64,000 nt of DNA from assembly GCF_000317575.1 (NCBI RefSeq), contig NC_019748.1:1566001-1630000 (forward strand), written 5' to 3'. Shown piece by piece: positions 1 to 8,624 of this stretch; position 1 is the stretch's first letter; every line of letters starts with the position of its first letter. Origin of the DNA: Stanieria cyanosphaera PCC 7437 (lineage in GTDB: Bacteria > Cyanobacteriota > Cyanobacteriia > Cyanobacteriales > Xenococcaceae). A program made the position numbers and the translations under genes. The notes under the pieces were generated by a model. That model worked only from the letters and a program-made list of their open reading frames with translations, did no database searches and was not told where the DNA came from.

Positions 1-1055
1 TGCTGATCAGAACTAATTGCACTATATTGCTGAAAATAATTTCTGAGAATTGGTGGAAAATTAGGAAAATCAAAACAAGTATCTCCTTGAGCAATATCTG
101 CCCAAAAATAACGCAACTGCTCTACATATTCTTTCGCTTCTAAAAGAGATAAATTTAAAGGTGGTGAAGTTAATAATTTGATCATAAACGGATGAGAGCG
201 ATCGCCAAGCCATTCTCTAGAAATCTGAGGTAAATTGTCCCAACCAGCAACAGACTTAATTCGATGAGATTCAATTTGTAAATGTAAGGAATCACGTTTC
301 TGAATTTGAACCACACGATAGGGATGGGGATAACTAACTAACGAACCAGTACAAATTTCGTAGCTATCTTTAAATGAAGCCACATCTTGAATGTGCAAAT
401 GACCAGTAAAAAGCAGTTTTACGCTATATTTACTTAATATTTTCAATAAGTCTGGTGCATTAGACAACATATACCGTTTTCCTAGAGAATGCTGGGATTG
501 TCCTGGTAAATGTTCGATCACGTTGTGATGAATCATTACTAGTATCAGTCGCTCGGAAACTTGTTGTAAAGTATTTTGAAGCCAACTTAACTGTTTTTGG
601 TCTAAATAACCAATTTGTTGACCTTCTGCATCAAATTGATTGGAATTCAGGGCAATTAGTTGGACTCCTGGTAAAATTTCCTTGGTGTAATAAAGTTCTG
701 AACAATTTTGATAACCACAAGCTTGATAATAACTAGGAAAATCGTTAAATCCAATCGAATTATTTGTTGCCAATAAAGTAGGAACATCGTGGTTACCTGG
801 AATAACATACACAGGAAAAGGTAACTGCTTTAATCTGCTTGATAACCATTGATGATTTTCTGGTTCTCCATCTTGGGTCAAATCTCCTGGTAATAAAAGA
901 AAATCGATTTCCAGAGTCGCTAAATGTTCTAATGCTTGTTCTAGGGCAGGAATACTAACTTCTACTAAATGAAATCTGTGGGCATGATTGTTAATTGTTT
1001 CTGGAACAGCAATATGTAAATCACTAATAATACCAAAGCGAAAATCAAGATTCAT
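1..1055 (-). CDS. Calcineurin-like metallophosphoesterase (3' end beyond window)
   Basis: The reading frame opens at an ATG at 1055 and stays open to the left window edge, giving 351 visible codons without a stop. It contains the metal-binding motifs of the calcineurin-like phosphoesterase superfamily in order: DLH (residues 12-14), GDLTQDGE (57-64), GNHD (87-90), a His-His pair near residue 174 and GHLH near residue 216. These residues ligate a binuclear metal centre that hydrolyses phosphomono- or diesters. No signal peptide is seen, so it is probably cytoplasmic. The substrate cannot be told from sequence; Icc/CpdA-type phosphodiesterases and uncharacterised cyanobacterial paralogues share this layout. 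The C-terminus is missing only because the window ends. Family call is firm, substrate unknown. Confidence 0.88.
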   Translation of the reverse strand, partial: MNLDFRFGIISDLHIAVPETINNHAHRFHLVEVSIPALEQALEHLATLEIDFLLLPGDLTQDGEPENHQWLSSRLKQLPFPVYVIPGNHDVPTLLATNNSIGFNDFPSYYQACGYQNCSELYYTKEILPGVQLIALNSNQFDAEGQQIGYLDQKQLSWLQNTLQQVSERLILVMIHHNVIEHLPGQSQHSLGKRYMLSNAPDLLKILSKYSVKLLFTGHLHIQDVASFKDSYEICTGSLVSYPHPYRVVQIQKRDSLHLQIESHRIKSVAGWDNLPQISREWLGDRSHPFMIKLLTSPPLNLSLLEAKEYVEQLRYFWADIAQGDTCFDFPNFPPILRNYFQQYSAISSDQ

Positions 1056-1486
1056 TAGTTTAGACCAAGATCGATAATTAAGCAATTTGATCAGACTTTA
1101 ACTAATCTGGCTCAAGTTTGTGTGGAAGTAATTCATGAATTGCTCTTACATTTTTTTCAATTGGGTATCAGTTCAGTTATTAAATATTTAGATTTTGTTA
1201 AATTTTTTGATAGAGATTAAATTATTTTCAAAAAAATAGCTTGGCAATTGAAGATTTTTTTTGTTAATTTATTGTCTAACTTAAATAACTTAAAAGGTAT
1301 AAAAAATAAAAGCTATCTACGCAATTACCCCTAAAGTTTCTAGAGTAATATTTTGGAGATAACTCAAACAAAAATCAAATAAAAAATAACAATTGAATTA
1401 CTAGTATAACAATTTTCAAACTGAATAAATCACTCAAGAAAAAATTGTCTTGAACTAATCTTATATCCAATCAAATAGTAAGCAAT
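1056..1486. other. AT-rich intergenic region, 431 bp
   Basis: The region separates the divergent phosphoesterase and RTX genes and must hold both promoters. It is very AT-rich with poly-A and poly-T tracts. I see no ORF of note, no clear operator and no repeat shared with other gaps. Confidence 0.5.
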
Positions 1487-3334
1487 ATGACTTTAACCAT
1501 TGATTTGTATGGCGATACTTTTGGCTATAGTTCTCAACAACTCGATCTAAAAAGTGTTAACGGAGCGGTCAACAAAAACAATCTAATTTTAACTTTTAAT
1601 TTTTTTAATTCTGTATCTCCAGCTTCTTATTATCAAGAAAACTCTGTCACTGGCACAATTTATTTAGATTTAGATCAAAATGTCAATACAGGTACACCAT
1701 TATATCCCAATGTAATTTTGCCTGATCAAGAACAAAAAATTTCTTTAGGGTATGAAGTTTCTCTCGATCTTTACAGCGAATCCTATCAACCTGGTTTAGT
1801 TAATCTAATCAATGAAAATTATTCAACTATTGGAAAAGTTCCGATTGTTTATGAAGAAAATTCCTTCCAAATTGAAATACCTTTAGCACTCTTAAAAGAT
1901 GATGGTGCATTAGACTATAGCGCAATAGTTGGTGGTAATTATGAATTAAGTGATTCGATTCCTAATCAAGGTGCAGGAGAAGTTTTATTAACAGAAACTG
2001 AAGAAACCGAACCGAATGATGCAATTATAAATGCCATTGATACTGGACTAAACTCAGACCAGGTTGGTCATTTCTTTATTGTCGGAGAAATTGGTAATAA
2101 TCCCAATGTTGAACCTTCCGAAGATGTAGACTTTTATCAAGTTAAGTTAGAAAAAGGTGATTATCTAACTGTTGATATTGATGCTAGAGTCTTTGGTTCA
2201 AACTTAAATTCAAAACTAGAGTTATTTAACTCTCAAGGTGATTTAGTAGCCGTTAATAATGGTTATGGCTGGGATGCTTTCCTCAACTTTACAGCTAATA
2301 CTACCGATACCTACTATATCAGTGTTAGTGGAGTTCAATCTGACTATCCTTTACCTTTAGACGACAGCAAGGATAAAAGTATTATTTTTCCTCCTAATAG
2401 TAGTACGGGTAGTTATAATCTCGACCTTACTTTATTCTCTCCTACTGTTATTACAGGCACAGCAGCAGACAATCTGTTGAATGGGACAGAATATTATGAC
2501 ATTATCTCTGGTTTAGAAGGCAATGATGACATTTTTGGTTTTGATGGTGAAGACCGCATTTATGGTGGTGAGGGTAATGATTTTATCAGAGGGGGAAATG
2601 GCAGAGATCTAATCGAAGGTGAAAGCGGTGATGATGTAATTTTTGGTGATGCTCACGACGATACAATTAATGGTGGTGATGGCCTTGATGTTATCTTTGG
2701 TGGCGAAGGTAATGACAAAATTAAAGGCGGTAACGACAAAGACCGTCTTTTTGGTGGCAAAGGAGACGATTCGATTTGGGGACAAGCTGGTCATGACTTT
2801 CTCAACGGAGGAGATGGTTTAGATCGGATTATTGGCGGTTTGGGCAATGATGTGATTTATGGTAAAAGCGGTGAAGATACGCTTTATGGACAAGATGGTC
2901 ACGATTTAATCAAAGGTGGTTCAGGTTCGGATTATATTTTTGCTGGTTCTGGTAATGACACATTAAGCGGTGTTGATTTATTAGGATTAGGCAGTTATGA
3001 AGTTGATTATTTAGAAGGTGGTTCAGGAAAAGATACTTTTATCCTGGGAACTGTTAATCATATTTTTTATGATGATGGCAATTCGGCTTCTACTGGAGAA
3101 TCAGACTATGCTACCATTACTGACTTCAACTCTAGTGAAGATAAGATTCAACTCCACGGTTCAGCAGATTTATATTATTTAGACTTCTTCTCCTATGGTT
3201 ATTATGGTGCTGCAAATACGAATGTAGCCATTATGCGTGATGGCGGAGTTAACCAAAGAGATGAACAGATTGCTATTTTAGAAAATGTTTCAGCAGATTT
3301 GACTCTAAGGGATTCTGCTTTCGTTTTTGTGTAA
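1487..3334 (+). CDS. Secreted RTX-type calcium-binding repeat protein with PPC-like domain
   Basis: A 615-residue acidic protein. Residues 1-170 form an unassigned N-terminal region. Residues about 175-315 resemble a bacterial pre-peptidase C-terminal (PPC) beta-sandwich, starting at TEPNDA and including DVDFYQVKLEKGDYL. Residues about 325-500 carry a run of hemolysin-type nonapeptides of the GGxGxDxUx type (for example GGEGNDFIRG and GGKGDDSIWG), which bind Ca2+ and fold as a parallel beta-roll. The last 115 residues, with ITDFNSSEDKIQLHGSADLY, match the C-terminus of the second RTX protein at 22.7-23.9 kb. There is no N-terminal signal peptide, consistent with type I secretion through a C-terminal signal. 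No catalytic domain is visible, so a structural or surface role is likely. No secretion genes are adjacent. A strong terminator follows at once. Confidence 0.85.
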   Translation: MTLTIDLYGDTFGYSSQQLDLKSVNGAVNKNNLILTFNFFNSVSPASYYQENSVTGTIYLDLDQNVNTGTPLYPNVILPDQEQKISLGYEVSLDLYSESYQPGLVNLINENYSTIGKVPIVYEENSFQIEIPLALLKDDGALDYSAIVGGNYELSDSIPNQGAGEVLLTETEETEPNDAIINAIDTGLNSDQVGHFFIVGEIGNNPNVEPSEDVDFYQVKLEKGDYLTVDIDARVFGSNLNSKLELFNSQGDLVAVNNGYGWDAFLNFTANTTDTYYISVSGVQSDYPLPLDDSKDKSIIFPPNSSTGSYNLDLTLFSPTVITGTAADNLLNGTEYYDIISGLEGNDDIFGFDGEDRIYGGEGNDFIRGGNGRDLIEGESGDDVIFGDAHDDTINGGDGLDVIFGGEGNDKIKGGNDKDRLFGGKGDDSIWGQAGHDFLNGGDGLDRIIGGLGNDVIYGKSGEDTLYGQDGHDLIKGGSGSDYIFAGSGNDTLSGVDLLGLGSYEVDYLEGGSGKDTFILGTVNHIFYDDGNSASTGESDYATITDFNSSEDKIQLHGSADLYYLDFFSYGYYGAANTNVAIMRDGGVNQRDEQIAILENVSADLTLRDSAFVFV

Positions 3335-3341
3335 AAGGTTG

Positions 3342-3373
3342 AGGTTTGGGAATTCCAAACCTTATTTTTTTTT
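3342..3373 (+). terminator. Rho-independent terminator after RTX gene
   Basis: An 8-bp perfect stem, AGGTTTGG with CCAAACCT around a GAATT loop, is followed by a T-rich tract containing nine or more T. It starts 8 bp after the RTX stop codon. It also separates this gene from the convergent gene that ends at 3381. Confidence 0.85.
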
Positions 3374-3380
3374 GACATTA

Positions 3381-3767
3381 TTATTTGAGATTCCACATTT
3401 GTCTCTTGATCAACCATTCTCCTGAGTCTTCTTTGTGGAGAAGCCACGTCTTCGTAGCTTTGAATGAATTTGTCTTTCCATCAGCATGGTTAACAGTAGT
3501 TACATCTGCGTGCGCGATACCATAGATCCATTGGTCATTAATCCACAAAGCGTCAATCGGTCTAGATTGAACACTCCATTTCGCGACATCATAGTCTTTT
3601 TGTTCGCTTTGGGAAATCTCGTTCGGCCCATATTCAGGTTCTGACCTCGGTGGAATCCGAATTGCGTCTGTGGCAAATAGTTTTCCATAGGCTACCGAAT
3701 CATTGGCACTGACGGCTGCTTGGTATTTTTCACACATTACCTTGAGAACTTCGTTTGCATCGCTCAT
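3381..3767 (-). CDS. NTF2-like / SnoaL-like domain protein (DUF4440 type)
   Basis: A 128-residue protein starting MSDANEVLKVMCEKYQAAV. The ATG at 3767 is chosen because AAGGAGG lies 8 bp upstream; an upstream in-frame ATG at 3821 would add 18 residues that read through this Shine-Dalgarno. The helix-rich start with ANDSVAYGKLFATDAIRIPP, then alternating strands ending WLLHKEDSGEWLIKRQMWN, is the cone-shaped NTF2 fold common to SnoaL-like and DUF4440 proteins. Such proteins bind or transform small ligands, or serve as association domains; no catalytic residues can be assigned here. No signal peptide is present. Its GC content is higher than its neighbours', which might reflect transfer. Function unknown. 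Confidence 0.75.
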   Translation of the reverse strand: MSDANEVLKVMCEKYQAAVSANDSVAYGKLFATDAIRIPPRSEPEYGPNEISQSEQKDYDVAKWSVQSRPIDALWINDQWIYGIAHADVTTVNHADGKTNSFKATKTWLLHKEDSGEWLIKRQMWNLK

Positions 3768-4070
3768 AGTTTGTGCCTCCTTGGTTAGTTTGCTTGTTCC
3801 TGTCGTATAGCAGACAAGCAAGATTGATATAACCGAAGCTGACTTTTTAAACTAGTTTTTTTGGCAAAATTTGCACTTTGCCTAACTATTTTATTAGAAG
3901 AAAACTGTTTGAATATTAGTTAATCTAGCTATCTTCAATCATAATTTGCATTAAGTCTTGCGAAATTAATTTAATTATATTTCTTAAAAATTTGTGCTAA
4001 CGCTAGTGTGTTTACTTACCAATATTGTGCGTTAGCTCTTGTTTTACAGATTTTCTTTGTCTGTAAATAA

Positions 4071-4805
4071 CTAAAACATTGCCTTAAGATATTCTCTTCG
4101 CATCATAGCGATCGCGTCAATCGAAATTCCTTTGGGACAAACGGCTTCGCATTCACCGTGGTTGGAACAGTCACCAAATCCTTCTTTTGCCATCTGTTCG
4201 CTCATCTTCTTCACTCTTAACTTACGTTCGGGTTCTCCTTGCGGTAATAAAGCTAGATGAGAGATTTTAGCTGCGGTGAATAAAGAGGCGGAAGCATTAG
4301 GACAAGCAGCAACACAAGCACCACAACCAATACAAGTAGCATAATCAAAGGCGCGATCGCTTTTTGCTTTGGCAACAGGAATGGTATTAGCATCGGGTGC
4401 TGCACCTGTATGAATGGAAATATAACCACCAGCACCGATAATACGGTCTAAAGCGGAACGATCTACTACTAAATCTTTAATCACAGGAAAAGCTTTAGCA
4501 CGCCAAGGTTCAACCACAATAGTATCTTCCTCTTTGAAGGTTCGCATATATAACTGACATACCGCAGTTTGTTTTTCAGTACCATGAGCAATACCATTGA
4601 TCATTAAACCGCAAGAACCACAAATTCCTTCCCGACAGTCATTATCAAATTCAATTGGTGGTTGATTAGTTTTAATAAGTTGTTCGTTGAGTACATCAAG
4701 CGTTTCTAGAAAAGACATATCAGGATTGACCTGTACTGTATAGTTAATAAATTGACCTGATTGAGATGGATTTGCTTGTCGCCAAATTTTAAGATTAATT
4801 TTCAT
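4071..4805 (-). CDS. sdhB: Succinate dehydrogenase/fumarate reductase iron-sulfur subunit
   Basis: A 244-residue electron-transfer subunit. The N-terminal ferredoxin-like domain has the [2Fe-2S] cysteines in CREGICGSC plus the distal Cys in TAVCQ. The C-terminal domain has CIGCGACVAACP for [4Fe-4S] and CSNHGECEAVCPKG for the [3Fe-4S] or second cluster. It passes electrons from the FAD subunit SdhA to the membrane quinone pool on the thylakoid or plasma membrane. Length and the Cys pattern fit the non-classical (epsilon/Bacteroidetes-like) SdhB found in cyanobacteria. Neither sdhA nor a membrane anchor gene is adjacent, which is usual in cyanobacteria, where sdh genes are scattered. Confidence 0.93.
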   Translation of the reverse strand: MKINLKIWRQANPSQSGQFINYTVQVNPDMSFLETLDVLNEQLIKTNQPPIEFDNDCREGICGSCGLMINGIAHGTEKQTAVCQLYMRTFKEEDTIVVEPWRAKAFPVIKDLVVDRSALDRIIGAGGYISIHTGAAPDANTIPVAKAKSDRAFDYATCIGCGACVAACPNASASLFTAAKISHLALLPQGEPERKLRVKKMSEQMAKEGFGDCSNHGECEAVCPKGISIDAIAMMRREYLKAMF

Positions 4806-4921
4806 AATTATTTAGTCTTGAAACATCACTCCCTTTACAGTTAGGATATCTAAGCGCGCTGCTATTTGGCATCCACAAAAGAACTAGGATCACAGAACTT
4901 GGAATACACTTTAACTAAATA

Positions 4922-5140
4922 ATGACTAATCATAATTTTACCGTTGGCGATCGCGTTAAACTAATCACTTTACCTCCCTATTTAAAAACAGCCGAACCAA
5001 TGCCGACGTTACGTTCTGCTAATCTTTTAAATTTAGGAGATGAAGGAACAATTATCGACCGCCGTCCAGGAGGATATTGGGGAGTTCGTTTTGCTCAGGG
5101 TGCTTTTTTATTAGAAAGCCAGTATCTAAGTAAATTGTAA
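4922..5140 (+). CDS. sipA: SipA-like regulatory protein (NblS-interacting, DUF3148)
   Basis: A 72-residue, SH3-like small protein with FTVGDRVKLITLPPYLKTAE, then DEGTIIDRRPGGYWGVRFA. These segments are characteristic of SipA (DUF3148), a cyanobacterial protein known to bind the ATP-binding domain of the histidine kinase NblS/Hik33 and modulate its activity, affecting high-light and stress responses. Length is that of the family. It diverges from sdhB with 116 bp between the starts. No NblS gene is in the window. The family assignment is strong; the regulatory role is taken from the family. Confidence 0.85.
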   Translation: MTNHNFTVGDRVKLITLPPYLKTAEPMPTLRSANLLNLGDEGTIIDRRPGGYWGVRFAQGAFLLESQYLSKL

Positions 5141-5237
5141 TGGTTTATATAGCGATCGGATTTGATTGGTGAACATAAGTTATTGTCAGAAGGCAGAAGT
5201 TATGTTAATGGTTTTTTCATGAATGATTTATAATTGC

Positions 5238-5428
5238 TATAGCAGTTCTCAGATTAATGAGATACAGTTCATTTTCCTGGTTGAGCGTTGATAGTTGAGA
5301 CTTACGGTAGTGCGCTTCGCTTATGTTAATGGTTGATTATTCATCCCTCATAATTAGTAATTAGTAATTAGTAATTAATAATTAGTAACTGTTAATGGTG
5401 TACCTCACCAAGAGCGAGAAAGGCTATA
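5238..5428. repeat. MITE-like element with terminal inverted repeats
   Basis: The left end, from 5238, reads TATAGCAGTTCTCAG and continues to GAGATACA at 5266. The right end, 5399-5428, read on the other strand, begins TATAGCCTTTCTCG and ends GAGGTACA. The two ends are imperfect inverted repeats of about 30 bp. The interior includes an AT-rich run of TTAGTAA units (about 5350-5395). The left 123 bp recur in inverted orientation at 47752-47876, and the same ends occur at 30111-30401. No coding capacity. TA at both tips suggests an IS630/Tc1-type origin (inference). The remaining parts of this 328-bp gap show no gene. Confidence 0.65.
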
Positions 5429-5468
5429 TAGTTCATCTTTTATAGTTGGCTATCTACAATTAACTTTT

Positions 5469-6965
5469 CTAATAAATTTTAATTACTCTAAGCTCTCCAC
5501 ATTCTTCTGGTGTTCTAATCACCGATTTAATTGAATAATCATAATTTAACTCGGGATGAAAATAAGAAGAATACATATAAGTTTTGCGATATTCCCAACT
5601 TTTATTAACCAAACAAACAGTTTCTCCTGGTTGAATTAAACGAAGAGCAGCAGGCGCGACATAGGTTTGAAGATGCTTATCAAGGGTATAAAAATTAGGT
5701 TTAATATATTGAAAATTGGTTTTAGTAACGACAATAGCTAAAAATATTAAACAAACTAAAGTTAAATTCTGAACTTTGATCGCTTTAGGTATCTGGGATA
5801 ATCTTTCCAGACGAGTAACCAAAAATAAATTTAACGAGACTAAAATAATCATCCAATACAGATAATAACGCAGTTCATGGGATTGGGGTGCATTGGCTGT
5901 TACTACTGAAATAATGATTAAAGTTGCTACTGCGCCTAGGGTTTCACGACTGCGTTTTTGTAAAACTAAATATCCTAGTAGCAATAAATTAAACACCACA
6001 TAAGCACCGAAAAAACCACCAAGACGACTTTTATTAGGATCGGCACTCCATTGAGCAATTTCCCATTTGGCACTGTTAATTTCAAAAATAGAACGCAGCC
6101 ATTTTAAAGCTTGTGGCATATCTTTGATCGCATCCCCTGCATAGGTGTAGAAATCAACTTTATGATTAAGGACATGACCAAATATTTCCATTCTAATTGG
6201 GTAAAAGGGATTGCCATAAAAAAGAACATTTTTAAGTGGGGTAGCAAAAATTAAGAGACTGCTGCAAAAAATTAGTGGAATTAGCACTAATAAGCGAGAA
6301 AAATCGGCATTTCCTTTCTTAATTGCTTGCCATCGTAGCCAGACAATTCTAATTAAAGCAAAGCAGAGAACAAAAACGACTAAAGGAACTAATTGTAGTT
6401 TGATGTTAGCAGCAGCAGCAGCAGATAACAAAATAATTGAGATATTGCGCCAGTTATCCGCTTCTTTGTCTGATTTGATATAAAGTAAATAGGTAGTTAA
6501 AGTCAGAATTGTAAAGCATACTGCTCCTGGTAAATCGACATAGCAAGAAGTGGCATGAATCTGTACTAAGGGAATAGCCAGAAATGCGATCGCAGAAGCA
6601 TAAAGAGGAACTTGAAAATAGCTTTTGAGATAAACACAAACTAAAATTAAACTGAAGAAGTCAAACAGGTTTGCTGCTTGGATATGGTTGGTGAGATACC
6701 AAAACATTCCTTGAAAAAAGGATGCTAATAAGGGAAAACCGTCGTAGCGAACTTCTAGTTTTTCATAGAAAAAATGAGCTTCTTCGGGAATGATACCCCA
6801 TAATCTAGCTGCAAAGGGAATATGATAAAACCAGGTGTCCCAAGATTTATCTACATCAATAATTGCCTTACAAAACAGCGAAATTATAATAATTAAAGCA
6901 ATTATTTGTAACAAAAGTGTTAATTGATTTTGTTTAGAAAAGATTTTTTTATAATTGGTTATCAT
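5469..6965 (-). CDS. Polytopic membrane protein, GT-C glycosyltransferase-like (paralogue 2)
   Basis: A 498-residue protein with about ten hydrophobic segments. After the first membrane helix comes an acidic loop, IDVDKSWDTWFYHIPFAARL, where GT-C glycosyltransferases that use lipid-linked sugars keep their catalytic Asp residues. The motif YSSYFHPELNYDYSIK sits near the soluble C-terminus. Both are conserved in the adjacent protein at 7107-8624, so the genes are tandem paralogues. GFPLLASFFQGMFWYLT and an alanine run before NIK are also shared. I do not recognise a named family. Context, with a flippase-like protein, sulfotransferase, methyltransferase and GT2 enzymes upstream on the same strand, supports a role in glycan or glycolipid assembly at the membrane. 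Enzymatic function is inference. Confidence 0.65.
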   Translation of the reverse strand: MITNYKKIFSKQNQLTLLLQIIALIIIISLFCKAIIDVDKSWDTWFYHIPFAARLWGIIPEEAHFFYEKLEVRYDGFPLLASFFQGMFWYLTNHIQAANLFDFFSLILVCVYLKSYFQVPLYASAIAFLAIPLVQIHATSCYVDLPGAVCFTILTLTTYLLYIKSDKEADNWRNISIILLSAAAAANIKLQLVPLVVFVLCFALIRIVWLRWQAIKKGNADFSRLLVLIPLIFCSSLLIFATPLKNVLFYGNPFYPIRMEIFGHVLNHKVDFYTYAGDAIKDMPQALKWLRSIFEINSAKWEIAQWSADPNKSRLGGFFGAYVVFNLLLLGYLVLQKRSRETLGAVATLIIISVVTANAPQSHELRYYLYWMIILVSLNLFLVTRLERLSQIPKAIKVQNLTLVCLIFLAIVVTKTNFQYIKPNFYTLDKHLQTYVAPAALRLIQPGETVCLVNKSWEYRKTYMYSSYFHPELNYDYSIKSVIRTPEECGELRVIKIY

Positions 6966-7106
6966 TAGTTAAATAATTGGGAATTAAATCGAATTTAAAA
7001 ATTAATTTTAGTATTTTTTGGGGTAATATTTTTTTGAGTTGTCATGATTGACATAACAACCAGGCAAATAATTGATATTTATATTTTTCTGAAGTTAATA
7101 ATTGAT

Positions 7107-8624
7107 TTAAGTTTGAGGAACTATTTTTCTGTCTCCACAATTGTTAGGATTGACAGCAGCTTTAATTGAATAATCATAATTTAATTCGGGATGAAAATAA
7201 GTAGAATATAAAAAAGTATGTTGAATTGCTGCAAAAGGAACTTGCGACGGATCGATTAGTCCTGGTTTGCCAATCAGACAAATGCGATCGTTTGGTTGAA
7301 TTTGATTAAGAAGTTCTGGTTTTACTCCTATCTGAATTTGTTGTTTTAAATTAAAGAATTGTGGTTTGGCATAAAAGTTCCCTACTTTAATTAATACTAT
7401 GGTTAAAAATGCAGTATAAATTAAGCCTAAATATTTAGTTTTTAGCCACTTAATTTGAGCAGATTTTTTTTCATAAAGAGAAATTAAATATAAATTAATC
7501 GATACTAAAGAAATCATCCAAAACATGAAGTAACGCAATTCATGGGATTGAGGAAAATTTGCAGGGATAAAAGACATTACTACCACAAAAATTATTGCGA
7601 TAGTAGTTTCGCGAATGAGACTTTTTTCTGAAGTGGTTTGATTTAACTTTTCGTGCAAAAATAAAAATAGCAGTAGAATTAAGTTAAAAACTACATAAGC
7701 TCCAAAAAAACCTCCTCCTCGATCCATATATCTGTTATCTCCTCCATTCCATTGATCTGCTGACCACCAAGGTGGTGTATTAATTTCTAAGACGGAATTT
7801 AGCCATTTTTGTGGACGAGAACCTTCTTGATAGGTAGCTGGAGTTAATTGATGATTGAGAACAATACCTGCAACTTGAACTTTAATTGGATAAAAAGGAT
7901 TACCATAAAAAGCAATATTTTTAATTGGTGTAGCGAAAATCAATAGAGAAGCAATTAAACTAATCGGAATTGCTTTAATTAACCATTGCTGAAAGTTTGG
8001 TGTTAGTTTGAAGTGTAGCCAGACAATTCTTAAGCTTGTAAAAAAAAGAATAAAAAAAGTTAGGATTTGTAGTTGTGGTTTGGTATTTACCGCAGCAGCA
8101 GCAGCAAGAAAAATGATGAGTAAATCTTTTTTAGTTGGTAATTGTTGTCTTTGGTAAAGCAAGTAAGTCATCATCAAGACGATCGAAGCAGCAACGTTTC
8201 CTGGCAAGTCGACAAAACAACTGGTAATATGAGTGATAACGGCTGGAATTGCTAGTAATGCGATCGCTCCTAAGTAAAGCGGAACTCGACAATAAGCTTT
8301 GAGAAAATAAAGATACAGAGTTAAACTACCAAAGCAAACTAAGTTAGCACTTTGTACTCGTTTGGTAAGCCACCACAAAAATCCCTGAAAAAAATTTGCT
8401 AGTAAGGGAAAGCCTTCAAAACGATATTCAAGATTATCCTCTGCCAGATACATTTCTGGTGGTACTATTCCCCAAATTCTGGCTGCAAATGGAAGCTGAT
8501 ACCACCAAGTATCATAGTTGGTATCGATATCAATAATGGCTTTGAGAAAGATCGAACTAAAAATAATTAGTGCTACTAACTGTAGCAACGTTTCAACGCC
8601 AAGAGTTTTTTTGACTAAGTTCAT
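7107..8624 (-). CDS. Polytopic membrane protein, GT-C glycosyltransferase-like (paralogue 1)
   Basis: A 505-residue paralogue of the protein at 5469-6965. Shared landmarks are the first external loop IDIDTNYDTWWYQLPFAARI, the segment GFPLLANFFQGFLWWLT, SCFVDLPG, and the C-terminal YSTYFHPELNYDYSIK. About ten transmembrane segments are predicted by eye. Its start codon lies 32 bp inside the 3' end of the upstream flippase-like gene, which implies translational coupling. The acidic residues after the first helix suggest a GT-C type transferase acting on polyprenyl-phosphate sugars, but no characterised homologue is recognised. The pair probably arose by tandem duplication and then diverged in the loop region. 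Confidence 0.65.
   Translation of the reverse strand: MNLVKKTLGVETLLQLVALIIFSSIFLKAIIDIDTNYDTWWYQLPFAARIWGIVPPEMYLAEDNLEYRFEGFPLLANFFQGFLWWLTKRVQSANLVCFGSLTLYLYFLKAYCRVPLYLGAIALLAIPAVITHITSCFVDLPGNVAASIVLMMTYLLYQRQQLPTKKDLLIIFLAAAAAVNTKPQLQILTFFILFFTSLRIVWLHFKLTPNFQQWLIKAIPISLIASLLIFATPIKNIAFYGNPFYPIKVQVAGIVLNHQLTPATYQEGSRPQKWLNSVLEINTPPWWSADQWNGGDNRYMDRGGGFFGAYVVFNLILLLFLFLHEKLNQTTSEKSLIRETTIAIIFVVVMSFIPANFPQSHELRYFMFWMISLVSINLYLISLYEKKSAQIKWLKTKYLGLIYTAFLTIVLIKVGNFYAKPQFFNLKQQIQIGVKPELLNQIQPNDRICLIGKPGLIDPSQVPFAAIQHTFLYSTYFHPELNYDYSIKAAVNPNNCGDRKIVPQT

Noticed and set aside
2609-2794. Minus-strand frame inside the RTX gene
   Set aside because: It mirrors the glycine/aspartate repeat codons of the real gene and has no start signal or family likeness.
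4253-4435. Hydrophobic minus-strand frame within sdhB
   Set aside because: It is an alternate frame of the cysteine-rich sdhB region; sdhB is clearly the coding frame.
5349-5396. Possible CRISPR-like array in the TTAGTAA repeats
   Set aside because: Units are 7-11 bp without spacers of constant length; it is a simple AT repeat within a MITE.
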